NCBI GenBank assembly: GCA_963711495.1
Contig: CAVQEK010000001.1
Location: forward strand, 1 to 64,000
Reading direction: 5' to 3'
Origin: CAVQEK01 sp963711495
Lineage (GTDB): Bacteria; Bacteroidota; Bacteroidia; Cytophagales; Cyclobacteriaceae
DNA length: 64,000 nucleotides
In this document: in pieces, positions 9,382 through 18,202 of the stretch
Numbering within the stretch: position 1 is the first letter of the stretch
How the letters are laid out: every line of letters starts with the position of its first letter
Notes under the pieces: generated by a model
Database searches by the model: none
Told to the model about the DNA's origin: nothing
Seen by the model: the letters and a program-made list of their open reading frames with translations, nothing else
Made by a program: the position numbers and the translations under genes

Positions 9382-10980
9382 TCAAAGCTGATGGGTGTAA
9401 TCCGAAATATTTATTTCGGTAAGTAACAATCCTTTTAAAATAGATTTTTTCAATGCTTCATCCAATAAAAAGGTATCCACAATTATTTTAGCCCTGTTGG
9501 GAAAATCAGGAAATAACTCGAGCAATCTGTCTGCTTCTTCACGGGCCTCTTTTTTATGACCGAGTAAACTGCAGATAGAAGTTTTCATCAAAGGATCCCA
9601 GATAAAACCTTTCCGGTTTATCAGTTCGGCCCAGTATAGGGCCTCCTTATATTCTTTTATATAAAAGTAATATAGGCAAAAGCCAAAATTTAAATACCAC
9701 GGGTAATAGGGATTTAACTGGGTCGCTTCTACCATATATTTCATACCCTCTGCATATTCCCCGGCGCAAATATATCCGAATCCGGCTGAACCTGAATAGG
9801 CCACATTATTTGGATTAATGGAAATGAGTTTATTTACGGAACGAAGAAATTTTTCTTTATCGTGGTTTAACAGATTTGCCCAGGCCAGGGACATATAGGC
9901 ATGCTGACAGTTGGGATCAATATCGAGGGCTTTTGAAATCAAGTGCATTCCTTTTTTCAAATAATCATGATCACCCTGAACACCCATGACCTTAAGATTG
10001 AGGTACAATTCTCCTTTTAAAGAATAAAGCAGTGCATTATCAGGATTATTCTCCAGCCCGGTCTCTATCGCTTTCATCGATTCCTGCAGTGCATCTTTGG
10101 AAAAATACTGATGGTAATGGTTGGACCAGTAAACGGCATACAGGTGATCATAATCTTCCGGTATATGATGGTTCAGGGAATTTCGGTAGATCGATCCAAA
10201 ATGGCCACAAGTTGAAGAGACAACCTTTCGAATGATGGTTCCGTAATTATTCAGCGTATCATTTTGAAAATCTTCAATATAATATGAATCAGTCCAGATG
10301 ATTTGATTATTGGGAAGGGAATTCAACTCAAAAGTAATTTTTAACTTTTGACCAATTTGGAAACAACTGCCTGTAATTAAATATTCCGCTCCCAAATGCG
10401 CTCCTATCTCTCGCGGATCATTGAATTTATTGGATGCCGCCAATGCAGAATAATTGGATATTACCCCCATTTCATCAAAGTGAGCAAATTCAATAGTGAG
10501 ATACTCGCATAATACCGAACCGATCACTTTAATACGTTGATTGTCATCGAAATATTTCAAAGGCAAAATGGCTACTACCGGTTTTGAATTTAGATTGAAA
10601 TTGGCTTTCTGGTTTCTTTTTGAATTTTTGACGTCATGATGATCGTTGATTTCAAAAACGGGTATATATCGTCCTTTCGGAATGGAAATCCTTATCGGAT
10701 CACCGGACCCAATGTCACTGTAATATACTTCGAGGTGTCCGCGCAATCTTCTGGCATGGATACGGACAATGGCACTGGACTGTGGATTAAAATCAGTCTC
10801 TTTCTTCAATACCTGGGTAGCAATAACGTATTCTTTCAATAGATCATCATGACCTTCGAGCGTCTCGGATACGATGAAATTCAAAAACTCTGATAAAATG
10901 GAAGAACTTTTAAATTGAGGAGAATTTATAATACGGTTAACCTGCTCTCTGATATTTTTAGGCTCAATATCCAATTTCAT
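9382..10980 (-). CDS. TPR regulator with FlgO/TolB-N-like domain
   Basis: A 532-residue cytoplasmic protein with no signal peptide. Residues ~1-115 form the N-terminal module found in adenylate-cyclase-like and CadC-like TPR regulators (SSILSEFLNFIVSETL, then DFNPQSSAIVRIHARRLRGHL, IPKGRYIPVF). Residues ~130-260 resemble the FlgO/TolB-N fold (VAILPLKYF, GAEYLITGSC). The rest is TPR-like helical repeats (ALLYSLKGELYLNL, CQHAYMSLAWANLL, NPYYPWYLNFGF). Members are thought to be signalling or transcription proteins, but DNA binding is not proven by motif here. It is divergent from a gene at 11785, with a copy of the recurrent palindrome between them. Confidence 0.65.
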   Translation of the reverse strand: MKLDIEPKNIREQVNRIINSPQFKSSSILSEFLNFIVSETLEGHDDLLKEYVIATQVLKKETDFNPQSSAIVRIHARRLRGHLEVYYSDIGSGDPIRISIPKGRYIPVFEINDHHDVKNSKRNQKANFNLNSKPVVAILPLKYFDDNQRIKVIGSVLCEYLTIEFAHFDEMGVISNYSALAASNKFNDPREIGAHLGAEYLITGSCFQIGQKLKITFELNSLPNNQIIWTDSYYIEDFQNDTLNNYGTIIRKVVSSTCGHFGSIYRNSLNHHIPEDYDHLYAVYWSNHYHQYFSKDALQESMKAIETGLENNPDNALLYSLKGELYLNLKVMGVQGDHDYLKKGMHLISKALDIDPNCQHAYMSLAWANLLNHDKEKFLRSVNKLISINPNNVAYSGSAGFGYICAGEYAEGMKYMVEATQLNPYYPWYLNFGFCLYYFYIKEYKEALYWAELINRKGFIWDPLMKTSICSLLGHKKEAREEADRLLELFPDFPNRAKIIVDTFLLDEALKKSILKGLLLTEINISDYTHQL

Positions 10981-11784
10981 GATTGAGGGGGATCATTTAA
11001 CCGTTAAATAGTACAAGTTAACCTTAAAAATTATCAAAACTATGACACAACAAAAATTTCTTCAAACAGAACGGTGCGGCTAACGGATTTTAAGGAACAG
11101 CACTTTGATCTTATAAATATCAAACCCCCTGACTTTCTCAGATTTATCGCCTGCTTTTTTATCATCATTTGGCGTTGAAGTTATTCGTAAACTTGCCGGA
11201 GCATCCTATTTTCTTTATAAAAACCAGAAACGTCGGACCAATATTTTAATTGTTTATGGACTTTCCCTCATCATAGGAGTTTTTACCATAAATGATCCTT
11301 AATTATTCTTCAAACATCGGTCTTCTGAACTTGCTTTGGTAAGTTCAACCATCTCCTTTTAATTTGATATGACCTGGTACTAAGATTATACTTTAAGTTT
11401 AGTTATTTTCAAATTCCACTAAATGGAGTGTCTGTTTTAATTTTTTTGTCACCAATTTCTCGCATCTTTAATGACGATATTTCGTGATTTCACGATATTC
11501 TGTAGAACATTCCGATGACATTTTTATGGGGCTCAACCCAATTAAGTCATATATATATCTGGTAATGAATTCATTGACAATAATGCAGGTAGTGCGGTGA
11601 TGATTGGCATGTTAGTTGGATAATTACCACGACGGATTTCTAACTGAAGGATTAAATGCACTGCCAGGATATTGTTCGCTCAAGACGGTTCTCGACAATA
11701 TTAAAATCGATTTTATATCAATAATTAAATGAAAAATAAATAATCCTAAATCAACTATCTATTAACTTAAATTTAAGATTAAAA
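10981..11784. other. 800-base intergenic stretch with palindrome and a small remnant
   Basis: This lies between divergent genes. About 11130-11301 on the plus strand reads SPAFLSSFGVEVIRKLAGASYFLYKNQKRR and then a hydrophobic segment ending in a stop, which looks like a fragment of a membrane protein without start or partner. A palindrome copy is at 11474-11503. The remaining DNA is AT-rich leader for the 11785 gene. Confidence 0.4.
11474..11503. promoter_or_regulatory. Recurrent palindrome, copy 2
   Basis: ACGATATTTCGTG and CACGATATTCTGT face each other across a 2-4 base spacer. The copy sits about 280 bases upstream of the 11785 gene and about 490 upstream of the divergent TPR regulator. 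Its half-sites match copies 3 and 4 closely. Confidence 0.5.
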
Positions 11785-12255
11785 ATGAAAACGAAAACAA
11801 TGTTTTTTATTGCCGGATTTTTACTGGTGATTAATCCCGTATTTTCCCAGACATTAGATGATTACCTGGAAGTAGCTAGGGAAGTGCTCCATACAGAGAA
11901 AAAAGCCGCCGTCGCAGAGGCCATGCAACTCCGAGATGACGAAAGTGCCCCTTTCTGGGAATTGTACAATGAATACAATGCTGAGTTGTACAAGGTCTAC
12001 ACAAAACGCGTAGATATTATCAAAGACTTTGCGTCAAATTATGAGTCGATGACCAATGAAAAGGCAGACGAATTATGGACAAGGACCATGGATTTTGAGG
12101 GTCAACTTCTAGATCTGCAAAAATCATACTACAAGAAGTTCAAGAAAATTCTACCTGCCAGCAAAGCAGCACTGTATTTCCAAATTGAAAACAAGATCGA
12201 TGCAATGATCAATGCCCAATTGGCTGAGCAAATTCCTTTGGTTACAACCAAGTAA
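11785..12255 (+). CDS. Small exported helical protein, paralog 2 of 3
   Basis: 156 residues with a signal peptide (MKTKTMFFIAGFLLVINPVFSQ). The mature part begins LDDYLEVAREVLHTEKKAAVAEAM and is very similar to the minus-strand copy at 48850-49320, sharing the SAPFWELYNEYNAELYKV and ENKIDAMI segments. The predicted form is a soluble helical periplasmic protein. It is alone in its transcription unit, with a long AT-rich leader holding the recurrent palindrome. Function unknown; an envelope-stress or metal-responsive role is only a guess from the general layout. Confidence 0.75.
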   Translation: MKTKTMFFIAGFLLVINPVFSQTLDDYLEVAREVLHTEKKAAVAEAMQLRDDESAPFWELYNEYNAELYKVYTKRVDIIKDFASNYESMTNEKADELWTRTMDFEGQLLDLQKSYYKKFKKILPASKAALYFQIENKIDAMINAQLAEQIPLVTTK

Positions 12256-12613
12256 ATTTGAATTAATAGAGCATCATGATATATTTTGTATTTTTCACAC
12301 CCATAAAGTTGATGGTTGAATGGGTTTGATACAGAAGAAAGTGGTGCTCTGCAGCTTTTCAATTGAATTGATCAAAAAATCAAATCCTATCTACGTGCCT
12401 ATGCCACCAATATTGCCCGAACAGGATATGGAAATACTATCTCCCTTGCCATATTTCTGTTGAGAAATTTAATTTTTTATTTATCTACTTTTTTCATCAA
12501 CTGTTTTATTTTCACAGGAAGCAGATAGAGGATCGCTTAGAAAAAATCACATTTCCGATAGTATGATTTGACTTAAGTTGAGTATTAAGTGGTAATCAGA
12601 AAATAAGTGAACC
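12256..12613. other. Gap with no supported gene
   Basis: Around 12370-12530 the plus strand reads a short helical/hydrophobic frame (KSYLRAYATNIARTGYGN, then ISLAIFLLRNLIFYL) without a start or family match. It is probably a gene remnant. No RNA gene is seen. Confidence 0.35.
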
Positions 12614-12988
12614 ATGTCAGAAGTAGTGAGGTATCTAAAAAATGAAGCATTGACTTATGTAGAAGGATTTGGAGGATTGACTTACCATGATGTTAAAAAT
12701 TCAATTCAACAAGGGCTTTACATCAATAAAAAGTATGGATCGACCAGGGTTTTGAGCGACCACACAAAAGTCGAATCTGTGCCTGAATATGTCGATATTT
12801 TTAATTTGGGAACATTAATTGCTCAATTATTAAAAGGACATAGTATTGCTTTAATTTATAGTCCTGAATTTAGAGAGGATTACTGCCTTTTTGAAAAATC
12901 AGCAAATGCAAGAGGTTGTAATATAAAACTATTTGAGGACAAGAAACCTGCACTCGAATGGCTTAATTGTTCAGAAGTTGATGTTTAA
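12614..12988 (+). CDS. STAS/SpoIIAA-like small protein
   Basis: A 124-residue cytoplasmic protein with no signal peptide. The alternating pattern (ALTYVEGFGGLTYHDVKNSI; TRVLSDHTKVESVPEY; HSIALIYSPEFREDYCLFE; IKLFEDKKPALEWL) is typical of SpoIIAA-like STAS/SEC14 proteins, which often end in a helix of the form FxDxxxALxWL. Such proteins act in signalling or lipid/anion-related switching, but no partner is encoded next to it. The start ATG at 12614 follows GAACC and fits the first strand well. Confidence 0.5.
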   Translation: MSEVVRYLKNEALTYVEGFGGLTYHDVKNSIQQGLYINKKYGSTRVLSDHTKVESVPEYVDIFNLGTLIAQLLKGHSIALIYSPEFREDYCLFEKSANARGCNIKLFEDKKPALEWLNCSEVDV

Positions 12989-13037
12989 AACCCCACAGAC
13001 AAAAAAAAGCCTTTCATAAATTATGAGAAACCATAGA

Positions 13038-13059
13038 GTGGGCCCGGAAGGGCTTGAAT
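13038..13059 (-). other. tRNA 3'-end-like fragment
   Basis: On the minus strand this reads ATTCAAGCCCTTCCGGGCCCAC, the form of a T-loop (TTCAAGC), 3' T-stem (CCTTC) and 3' acceptor strand. The matching 5' T-stem is absent, so it is a fragment of about 22 bases. It sits at the outer edge of the decayed duplicated cluster. It could be an attachment-site scar or chance. Confidence 0.3.
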
Positions 13060-13063
13060 CGGG

Positions 13064-13348
13064 TTATTTATTCATATAGTACAGAGATGCCCAAGAGGCA
13101 ATCTGGCATCGATCCTTCTTTGTTGCACCCACTGGTGCCAGGTATGTCCACGTTTTTATCCGTACCTCCAGCTCATCATCAGGAATGTCAGTGAGGGTTG
13201 TCCGCCCGCCCAGTTTTTGTGATAATGTTGTTAGCCATACGATGGTACTTATTTGGTGAAGTGATGAATTTTTTGGTAAATCTTTCATTTTTAAATCTAT
13301 TTTGTATTTCACCATGCTTCTATCCCGGGCGAATGGATGTGGGTACAA
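13064..13348 (-). pseudogene. Fragment of GH13 amylase gene (decayed duplicate)
   Basis: From about 13288 down to 13170 the minus strand reads KDLPKNSSLHQISTIVWLTT then LSQKLGGRTTLTDIPDDEL. This matches the first ~40 residues of the intact GH13 enzyme encoded at 19270-20751 (KILPKYPSLYQINTRVWLTD, LSHELGRQATLDDIPDAEL). After that the frame runs into unrelated sequence (RIKTWTYLAP...) and stops. The catalytic domain is absent. It lies next to the equally truncated GH63 duplicate, in the same order as the intact cluster. Confidence 0.8.
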
Positions 13349-13681
13349 TTGAGGTAAAAGTAGTGCTCTTTCACATCCTCACCGTAGTTCCCCAGGGAAT
13401 TGGTCAATCCAAAAAAGCGCTCCTTAGGAATAGGATCTTTGCCATTCCATAGTGCAAACACAAAACAATGATACTGTTTATAATCGCAGATACCGCCGAT
13501 TCTATCTTCACCCCAGCGATAGGCCCGTGGGAGGGCCTGGTCGTGGGTAAAGAAATTCCATGCATCTCCGTTTTCGCTGTAGTCTTCGCGTACAGTGTCC
13601 CACTATCATTCGCTGAGATAGGGCCCTGTTTTATCCAGTGTCGCTTATTTTCATTAGCCCTAGCTGTCTTATCTTTTCCAT
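13340..13681 (-). pseudogene. Fragment of GH63 glucosidase gene (decayed duplicate)
   Basis: The minus strand here matches the 5' end of the intact glucosidase gene (about 23150-23485) base for base over long stretches, for example the parts encoding KRSWxKWGPYLSE-like, EDYSENGDAWNFFT and GKDPILKERLFGLTN-like residues. Small indels break the frame, and everything beyond about codon 115 is missing. It is followed by the GH13 fragment, so both lost their 3' parts in one decay process. Confidence 0.8.
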
Positions 13682-13710
13682 AATTCTAAAATATAATGAT
13701 ATATGAAGCA

Positions 13711-14769
13711 TTATGTATTTATTTCCTCGTTGGTATTGATCCACCCAACAAACAATTTATACCCTATCGAAAGCACGATTGCTCCGGTAAACAATCCTAT
13801 AAAACCTGAAAAAATGAACCCGCCGATCACCCCGATAAAGATTACCAGCATCGGGACCGGAGCACCCTTCCCAAGCAGAATTGGCCTCAATACGTTGTCT
13901 GATAAACCCACCAAAATCAGTACCGCTGTCCATATGACTGCAGGAACGAGATCAATGGTGGCAAACAAATAGATGATGATAGGCAGGGTAACAAAAACGA
14001 CCGGGATTTGTAAAACTGCCAGGATGAAGATCAGTAAAGTCCAGATGCCGGCATAAGGAACATCTGCTAACATTAAGACTATGCCGTGTAATAAGGCCAG
14101 TATGAGTGCCACGCCAAGAATCCCTTTTACTACATTTCCTATCGTTTTGAGTGTCATATCGGCAAATTCATCTCCACGGTTGCCCGCAAGTTTCCTGAAA
14201 AACTTACGGATTGACTCCCCAGTTCCTCCAAATACCAATAATATCCCGGCAATGACAAGTGCAACAAGAATCTGAATGACACCGCCTGCTGCACTGACAA
14301 TACCTTTCACCAGGTTTTTACCTATATTCAGGAGTTCATCCTGGTATTTCATGACGGTTTGTTCCAGACTTTGGGAAGCCAGATACCAGGTATCAAATAA
14401 TTTTTCACCAACGAAAGGCCAGTCTTTCACTTTTTCATCTGGTGGAGGTATCACGAGAGAGCCATTTTCATAATTTACTTTGAGCTGCTTTACCTCGGTG
14501 AATAATTTACTTATCAGTATTCCTGTTGGTAAAATAATAATGGCAAGGATAGAAAATACAATGACAAAAGAGGAAAGTTTTGTGCTTCCTCCCAACCTTT
14601 TTGATAGACTTTTGTGCAACGGGAGCATGGCGAATGCCAGGATGAGACTCCATAAGATAATGCTAATGAAAGGATACATGATCATCAGGCACCACATTAC
14701 AATTAACAATGTGATAAGGAGTCGAATGGTAATATCATAAATTGAGTTGTCGAATTGATTGTTTTTCAT
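13711..14769 (-). CDS. AI-2E family transporter/permease, copy A
   Basis: 352 residues with about eight hydrophobic segments and the AI-2E (PerM/YdiK) C-terminal core LSDNVLRPILLGKGAPVPML, GVIGGFIFSGFIGLF, then GAIVLSIGYKLF. It is the same length as, and highly similar to, the protein at 23515-24573, with near-identical last 60 residues. Known members are inner-membrane exporters or Na+/H+-linked proteins, and AI-2 export is proven for few. It is the only intact gene of the decayed duplicate cluster, so it may have kept an independent role. The start ATG at 14769 matches the paralog's start. Confidence 0.85.
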   Translation of the reverse strand: MKNNQFDNSIYDITIRLLITLLIVMWCLMIMYPFISIILWSLILAFAMLPLHKSLSKRLGGSTKLSSFVIVFSILAIIILPTGILISKLFTEVKQLKVNYENGSLVIPPPDEKVKDWPFVGEKLFDTWYLASQSLEQTVMKYQDELLNIGKNLVKGIVSAAGGVIQILVALVIAGILLVFGGTGESIRKFFRKLAGNRGDEFADMTLKTIGNVVKGILGVALILALLHGIVLMLADVPYAGIWTLLIFILAVLQIPVVFVTLPIIIYLFATIDLVPAVIWTAVLILVGLSDNVLRPILLGKGAPVPMLVIFIGVIGGFIFSGFIGLFTGAIVLSIGYKLFVGWINTNEEINT

Positions 14770-14872
14770 GTTAATAAGGGATTTATGTTTTCATTACCAG
14801 CGATTTCACTGGATTAATTAATTACCATTTTATATTCATATTAACCGGGTCAGCTATGGAATATAATATTGA

Positions 14873-15757
14873 TTACCCATCCGTGCTAATAATTTTCTCT
14901 CTTATGGCATTTACTTTTTCCCTTAGCTCGTTGAGGACTTCGTCACTTAACAATTCAGAACCACGGTTATTTGCTATTGCATCATTGACATTTAACCGAT
15001 TGTAAAGGCCAATCAATTCTTCGAATGCCCGATTGTAATAGTAAAAGTTCGGTGTATGCGATGGATCGGCGGCGTCTCCCAATGTACGCAGAAAAGCATA
15101 AATGATCTCTAAACTAACCTGTTGGTTCAACACAAATTGGAATAGCGGCACAAGGATTTGATTTTGGAGGTCCTCCGGAAGGGTATCTTTTGGATAGCTT
15201 TTTATTATCCCAAGGGCCAGATGGAGCGTTTCAATTTGGTATGCAGCCATCGCCAAACCCAAAACGCGTTTTTTCGAGGTATCCCTGAATCTTTTGATTG
15301 ATTTCTCATAAAGTTCATTGACCACATTCATTACGGAATCATTCTCACTGATATTTTCATTATACCTGGTGATCAAAAATCCGAGTACATTTTTATCCAC
15401 ACCCAAGGTCTGACTCAATTGTATAGCTGAGGTAAATAGTTCCTTAACCTTATCACTTTTCCCATACATGACACAATAGTTTAAATCAGAAAGATATAAG
15501 CCAAGATTAGCAGCAGATTTGATCGAATCACCAACATATTGCAAATAATAGGCAGGTTCGCTCAGTAAGGAACTGTTGAATTCTGCACCTGTCGCCTGTA
15601 TTTCAGCAGCTGCATTTTTAATTGTCTCCATATTGCCGAAGAAATTATTGCGTTCACTTTCAAATATTTGTGATTCAGCAGTTTCCCGGACTTTATCCTT
15701 ACCGGACTGGCAAGAAAATAAAAACGACAATAGGCAAATGATAATGAGGTTTTTCAT
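14873..15757 (-). CDS. Lipoprotein of unknown function
   Basis: 294 residues with a lipoprotein signal (MKNLIIICLLSFLFSCQSG, lipobox FSC, Cys16). The mature part is helical (VRETAESQIFESERNNF, AAYQIETLHLALGIIKS, LFQFVLNQQVSLEIIYAFL), with no catalytic motif seen. I do not recognise a named family. It lies between the surviving AI-2E gene and the collapsed porin remnant. In the intact cluster porin and AI-2E are adjacent, so this gene is an insertion or was lost from the other copy. Its 5' neighbour is decayed, so it may have its own promoter. Confidence 0.65.
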   Translation of the reverse strand: MKNLIIICLLSFLFSCQSGKDKVRETAESQIFESERNNFFGNMETIKNAAAEIQATGAEFNSSLLSEPAYYLQYVGDSIKSAANLGLYLSDLNYCVMYGKSDKVKELFTSAIQLSQTLGVDKNVLGFLITRYNENISENDSVMNVVNELYEKSIKRFRDTSKKRVLGLAMAAYQIETLHLALGIIKSYPKDTLPEDLQNQILVPLFQFVLNQQVSLEIIYAFLRTLGDAADPSHTPNFYYYNRAFEELIGLYNRLNVNDAIANNRGSELLSDEVLNELREKVNAIREKIISTDG

Positions 15758-15889
15758 GTTCTAGCTCGTTAAGCCTTACCGTAAAAATTTAAAGTCTTTG
15801 TTTATCATATTAAAGGCATGAAATGGCTTCTGATTGCGATATTATAATTGATGTGTCTTTTAAAATATGTCTTTGCTATGGTTCAAATT

Positions 15890-16090
15890 AATTTTTATAA
15901 AATTGCAAATTGTATCCTGCTCTAAAGAATTGTGTGCCTCCTTTCAGATTGAATCGATCCAATACGCCATATCCATACCATCAGGAATGGTCTCCTGAGC
16001 CACGGCTGCAGGCATTGCAAATGGAAGGCAATTCATTGACAGGTATATCATCGTTCTTACGACAAATGGAGGAGCTTTTATAGTCTTCAT
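15890..16090 (-). pseudogene. Porin gene collapsed by internal deletion (decayed duplicate)
   Basis: Starting at 16090 it reads MKTIKAPPFVVRTMIYLS..., then AQETIPDG, matching the signal peptide and mature start of the porin at 24604-25902 (AQETIPDG). It then jumps directly, in another frame, to the final strand YGYGVLDRFNLKGGTQFF and a stop at 15890. About 1.1 kb of barrel is missing. The join is between the coding positions for IPDG and YGYG. This is strong evidence of a duplicated cluster that is being erased. Confidence 0.85.
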
Positions 16091-16112
16091 ATAATGTCTT
16101 CTGATTTAATTT

Positions 16113-16295
16113 TTAAATTATATTTGCCACTGATATCCCTGGAAATACTCGAAAAAAAGAAACAACTCTGCTGGTTTGGGTCTTTCTGAAACTATTCCGC
16201 TCCGCCATAAACGGACTGCCTTTTACGTCTCGTCTTCCAAAGCTCACAACACCTGACGAACCACGGGAAACGCCATCAACACAAATCACTGTCAA
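16113..16295 (-). pseudogene. Fragment of GH63 glucosidase 3' region (decayed duplicate)
   Basis: About 16130-16235 on the minus strand matches the part of the intact glucosidase gene near 20905-20990 that encodes VYGGTEKFQKDPHWRDYLLF and YEYFHGDI. The similarity is clear at the DNA level (TTTCAGAAAGACCC and TCGAGTATTTCCA segments) but the frame is broken. It is upstream of the collapsed porin, out of order with the 5' fragment at 13340-13681, so more than one rearrangement occurred. Confidence 0.65.
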
Positions 16296-16335
16296 TCTCT
16301 TTATTTTTAAAGTGTTTAGTTATTTAACTGGTCAT

Positions 16336-17247
16336 TCATATCTTTTTTATTCCACCCCAGCGGTACTGGTACACCACAGTGAACGAATCAAAATCCGCAC
16401 CTATCCGGGTATCAATTCCTGAAGTAAAGTTCAGTTTTAGAGCGTGTTGCCTGGCCACAGGCAGCGCCAGTGTCGCGCCGACGCGGATGTTTTCTTGTGA
16501 TTCTTTAGGCAGTTCATCCACGGTTGTTCGCCCTCCAAATCCATATCCGCCATCTACAGCAATCCATATTCCTTTTTTGAAAATATAGCAAAGGTGACCA
16601 GTGAGCGTAGAGATTGGCTTTTGGGTCATTTTTTTACCCAGAAAATCATGATTGGTCGTAAAAAGCCAAACGCCGGCATAACCTTCAAATACCCAATGGT
16701 CAATTCGCTTCGATACGCCAATTTGAGGTTTTAAAGTCCACCTATTTGTACCAAGATTGATGATTTTCTCTCCGGAGTATTGACCTGCCGGCATCAAAAT
16801 ACGAAGGCTCGCCCCAACGATGGTCCTTTCCTGGTATTCTTTAAATTCGTTCAATCTAAGTGAAGGGGAGCCAATAAAATTAACGGAGAGCCGTACGGAT
16901 GGATCGGTAAAACCAATTCTCGTTGTGCTTGCCTGCTGGCCATTTACAAGCCCTTCCCAATAGCTGTCAAATACAAAAGGTACGATAATATCCACTTTCC
17001 CGGATAACCCGAAGACATCAATAGTCCGTGCATATGCAGCAACAGTACTGTTGACATGTGCTGAAGCATCTTTAATCGGTTCTGAAGTATCGAAAAGGAT
17101 ATTACCAACAGAATACCCATAACCAACCAGGATAAAATTCATTCCTATCGGTGCATTGGATAAACTCCGCGGTTCCAGGTCCTGTGATTTGACTGAAAGC
17201 GGAAGGAATAATAAGATAATAAAAAGATCTTTCATAATTGCATCCAC
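16336..17247 (-). CDS. Outer-membrane protein, MetA-pathway (phenol_MetA_deg) type
   Basis: 303 residues with a signal peptide near the second Met (MKDLFIILLFLPLSVKSQ). The mature part has the barrel pattern of the MetA_deg/transporter family: NAPIGMNFILVGYGYSVGNI at the start, then GLSGKVDIIVPFVFDSYWEG, TRIGFTDPSVRLSVNFIG, LRILMPAGQYSGEKIINLG and a C-terminal FTVVYQYRWGG. Such proteins are predicted outer-membrane channels for hydrophobic or small organic solutes, but few are tested. It is the last gene of the glucan/trehalose-type operon, 32 bases after the aquaporin gene, which suggests joint regulation. Confidence 0.75.
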   Translation of the reverse strand: MDAIMKDLFIILLFLPLSVKSQDLEPRSLSNAPIGMNFILVGYGYSVGNILFDTSEPIKDASAHVNSTVAAYARTIDVFGLSGKVDIIVPFVFDSYWEGLVNGQQASTTRIGFTDPSVRLSVNFIGSPSLRLNEFKEYQERTIVGASLRILMPAGQYSGEKIINLGTNRWTLKPQIGVSKRIDHWVFEGYAGVWLFTTNHDFLGKKMTQKPISTLTGHLCYIFKKGIWIAVDGGYGFGGRTTVDELPKESQENIRVGATLALPVARQHALKLNFTSGIDTRIGADFDSFTVVYQYRWGGIKKI

Positions 17248-17279
17248 ATTGTCAGTGTGTAATAGGACATTTCGTTATA

Positions 17280-18104
17280 TCATCCTATGTTATCTAACAA
17301 CTCATTTATAATTGGGGTCTTCTTTCTCCGGAGTAAGACATCCCCCTTGCTTTCACTTTCGAAATAATACAGTTTAGCGATCGTGACCCGTTTGGTGAAC
17401 CCACTTCCGGCCAAGCTGGCGATAAATGCACCTGTTAACGGACCAATCCAATAGATCCACCATACATCCCACTGCCAGGCAATTACCGCCGGACCAAAAC
17501 TTCGCGCTGGATTTGTACTGATGCCTGAAATATCCGCTTCAAGGGGGACCATAATGGCATATAAGATCGGGATCATAAATGGAGTAAAACGACGGATTTC
17601 CCTGAAACCTATGAATACAATAAGAAGCATGACCAGGAAAAAGGTGGTAATCACTTCTCCTAAAAATGCCTGAAACACGGTATAATCTGCTCCCGGTAAT
17701 GTAGCCGCAAAATCGATACTTCGGCCGGTTTGTCCCCAGAACAAGAGTGGTACACAACCAAAAACAGCCCCTGTAAGTTGTGCAAAAATATAGGTAAACA
17801 TCAGGCGCCCTTCAATTTTACCAAAAAGCCAGAAAACCATGTTGACGGCAGGATTGACATGCGCACCGCTTACCTTTCCAAGCGGTGAGAGTGCGATGGA
17901 TGCTCCAACGGAACCGAACAAAAATCCTGTGATCAATTGACGCAACTTAATATTTGGAATGAGCGCTGACATGGGACTACTTTCGCCAAACATAAAAATG
18001 ACCAGTGATAAACCTACAGCCAATAAAAAGGCTGTTCCAAAGAATTCGGTCATGAAAAATTTTACACGGTACTTAAAGTATTTCGCATTATACTTATCAT
18101 TCAT
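17280..18104 (-). CDS. Aquaporin / glycerol facilitator (MIP family)
   Basis: 274 residues with six hydrophobic segments and the two MIP half-helix motifs: HVNPAVN (NPA at 84-86) and STNPARS (NPA at 198-200). The length is typical. Residues around the second NPA (SISTNPARSFGPA) favour a water channel over GlpF, where NPARD is common, but this is not decisive. It acts in the inner membrane. Its place in an operon with glucoside-cleaving enzymes and a glucose dehydrogenase suggests a link to osmotic balance or polyol/water flux. Confidence 0.9.
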   Translation of the reverse strand: MNDKYNAKYFKYRVKFFMTEFFGTAFLLAVGLSLVIFMFGESSPMSALIPNIKLRQLITGFLFGSVGASIALSPLGKVSGAHVNPAVNMVFWLFGKIEGRLMFTYIFAQLTGAVFGCVPLLFWGQTGRSIDFAATLPGADYTVFQAFLGEVITTFFLVMLLIVFIGFREIRRFTPFMIPILYAIMVPLEADISGISTNPARSFGPAVIAWQWDVWWIYWIGPLTGAFIASLAGSGFTKRVTIAKLYYFESESKGDVLLRRKKTPIINELLDNIG

Positions 18105-18202
18105 ATATAGAGTTGTTAAATTTCCGTTTCATAATTCCAGGGTTTTAAATATCAAGTGAAAATTACATTTTTCACGATGGTAGGAGAGGAAACTATTTGC
18201 AG

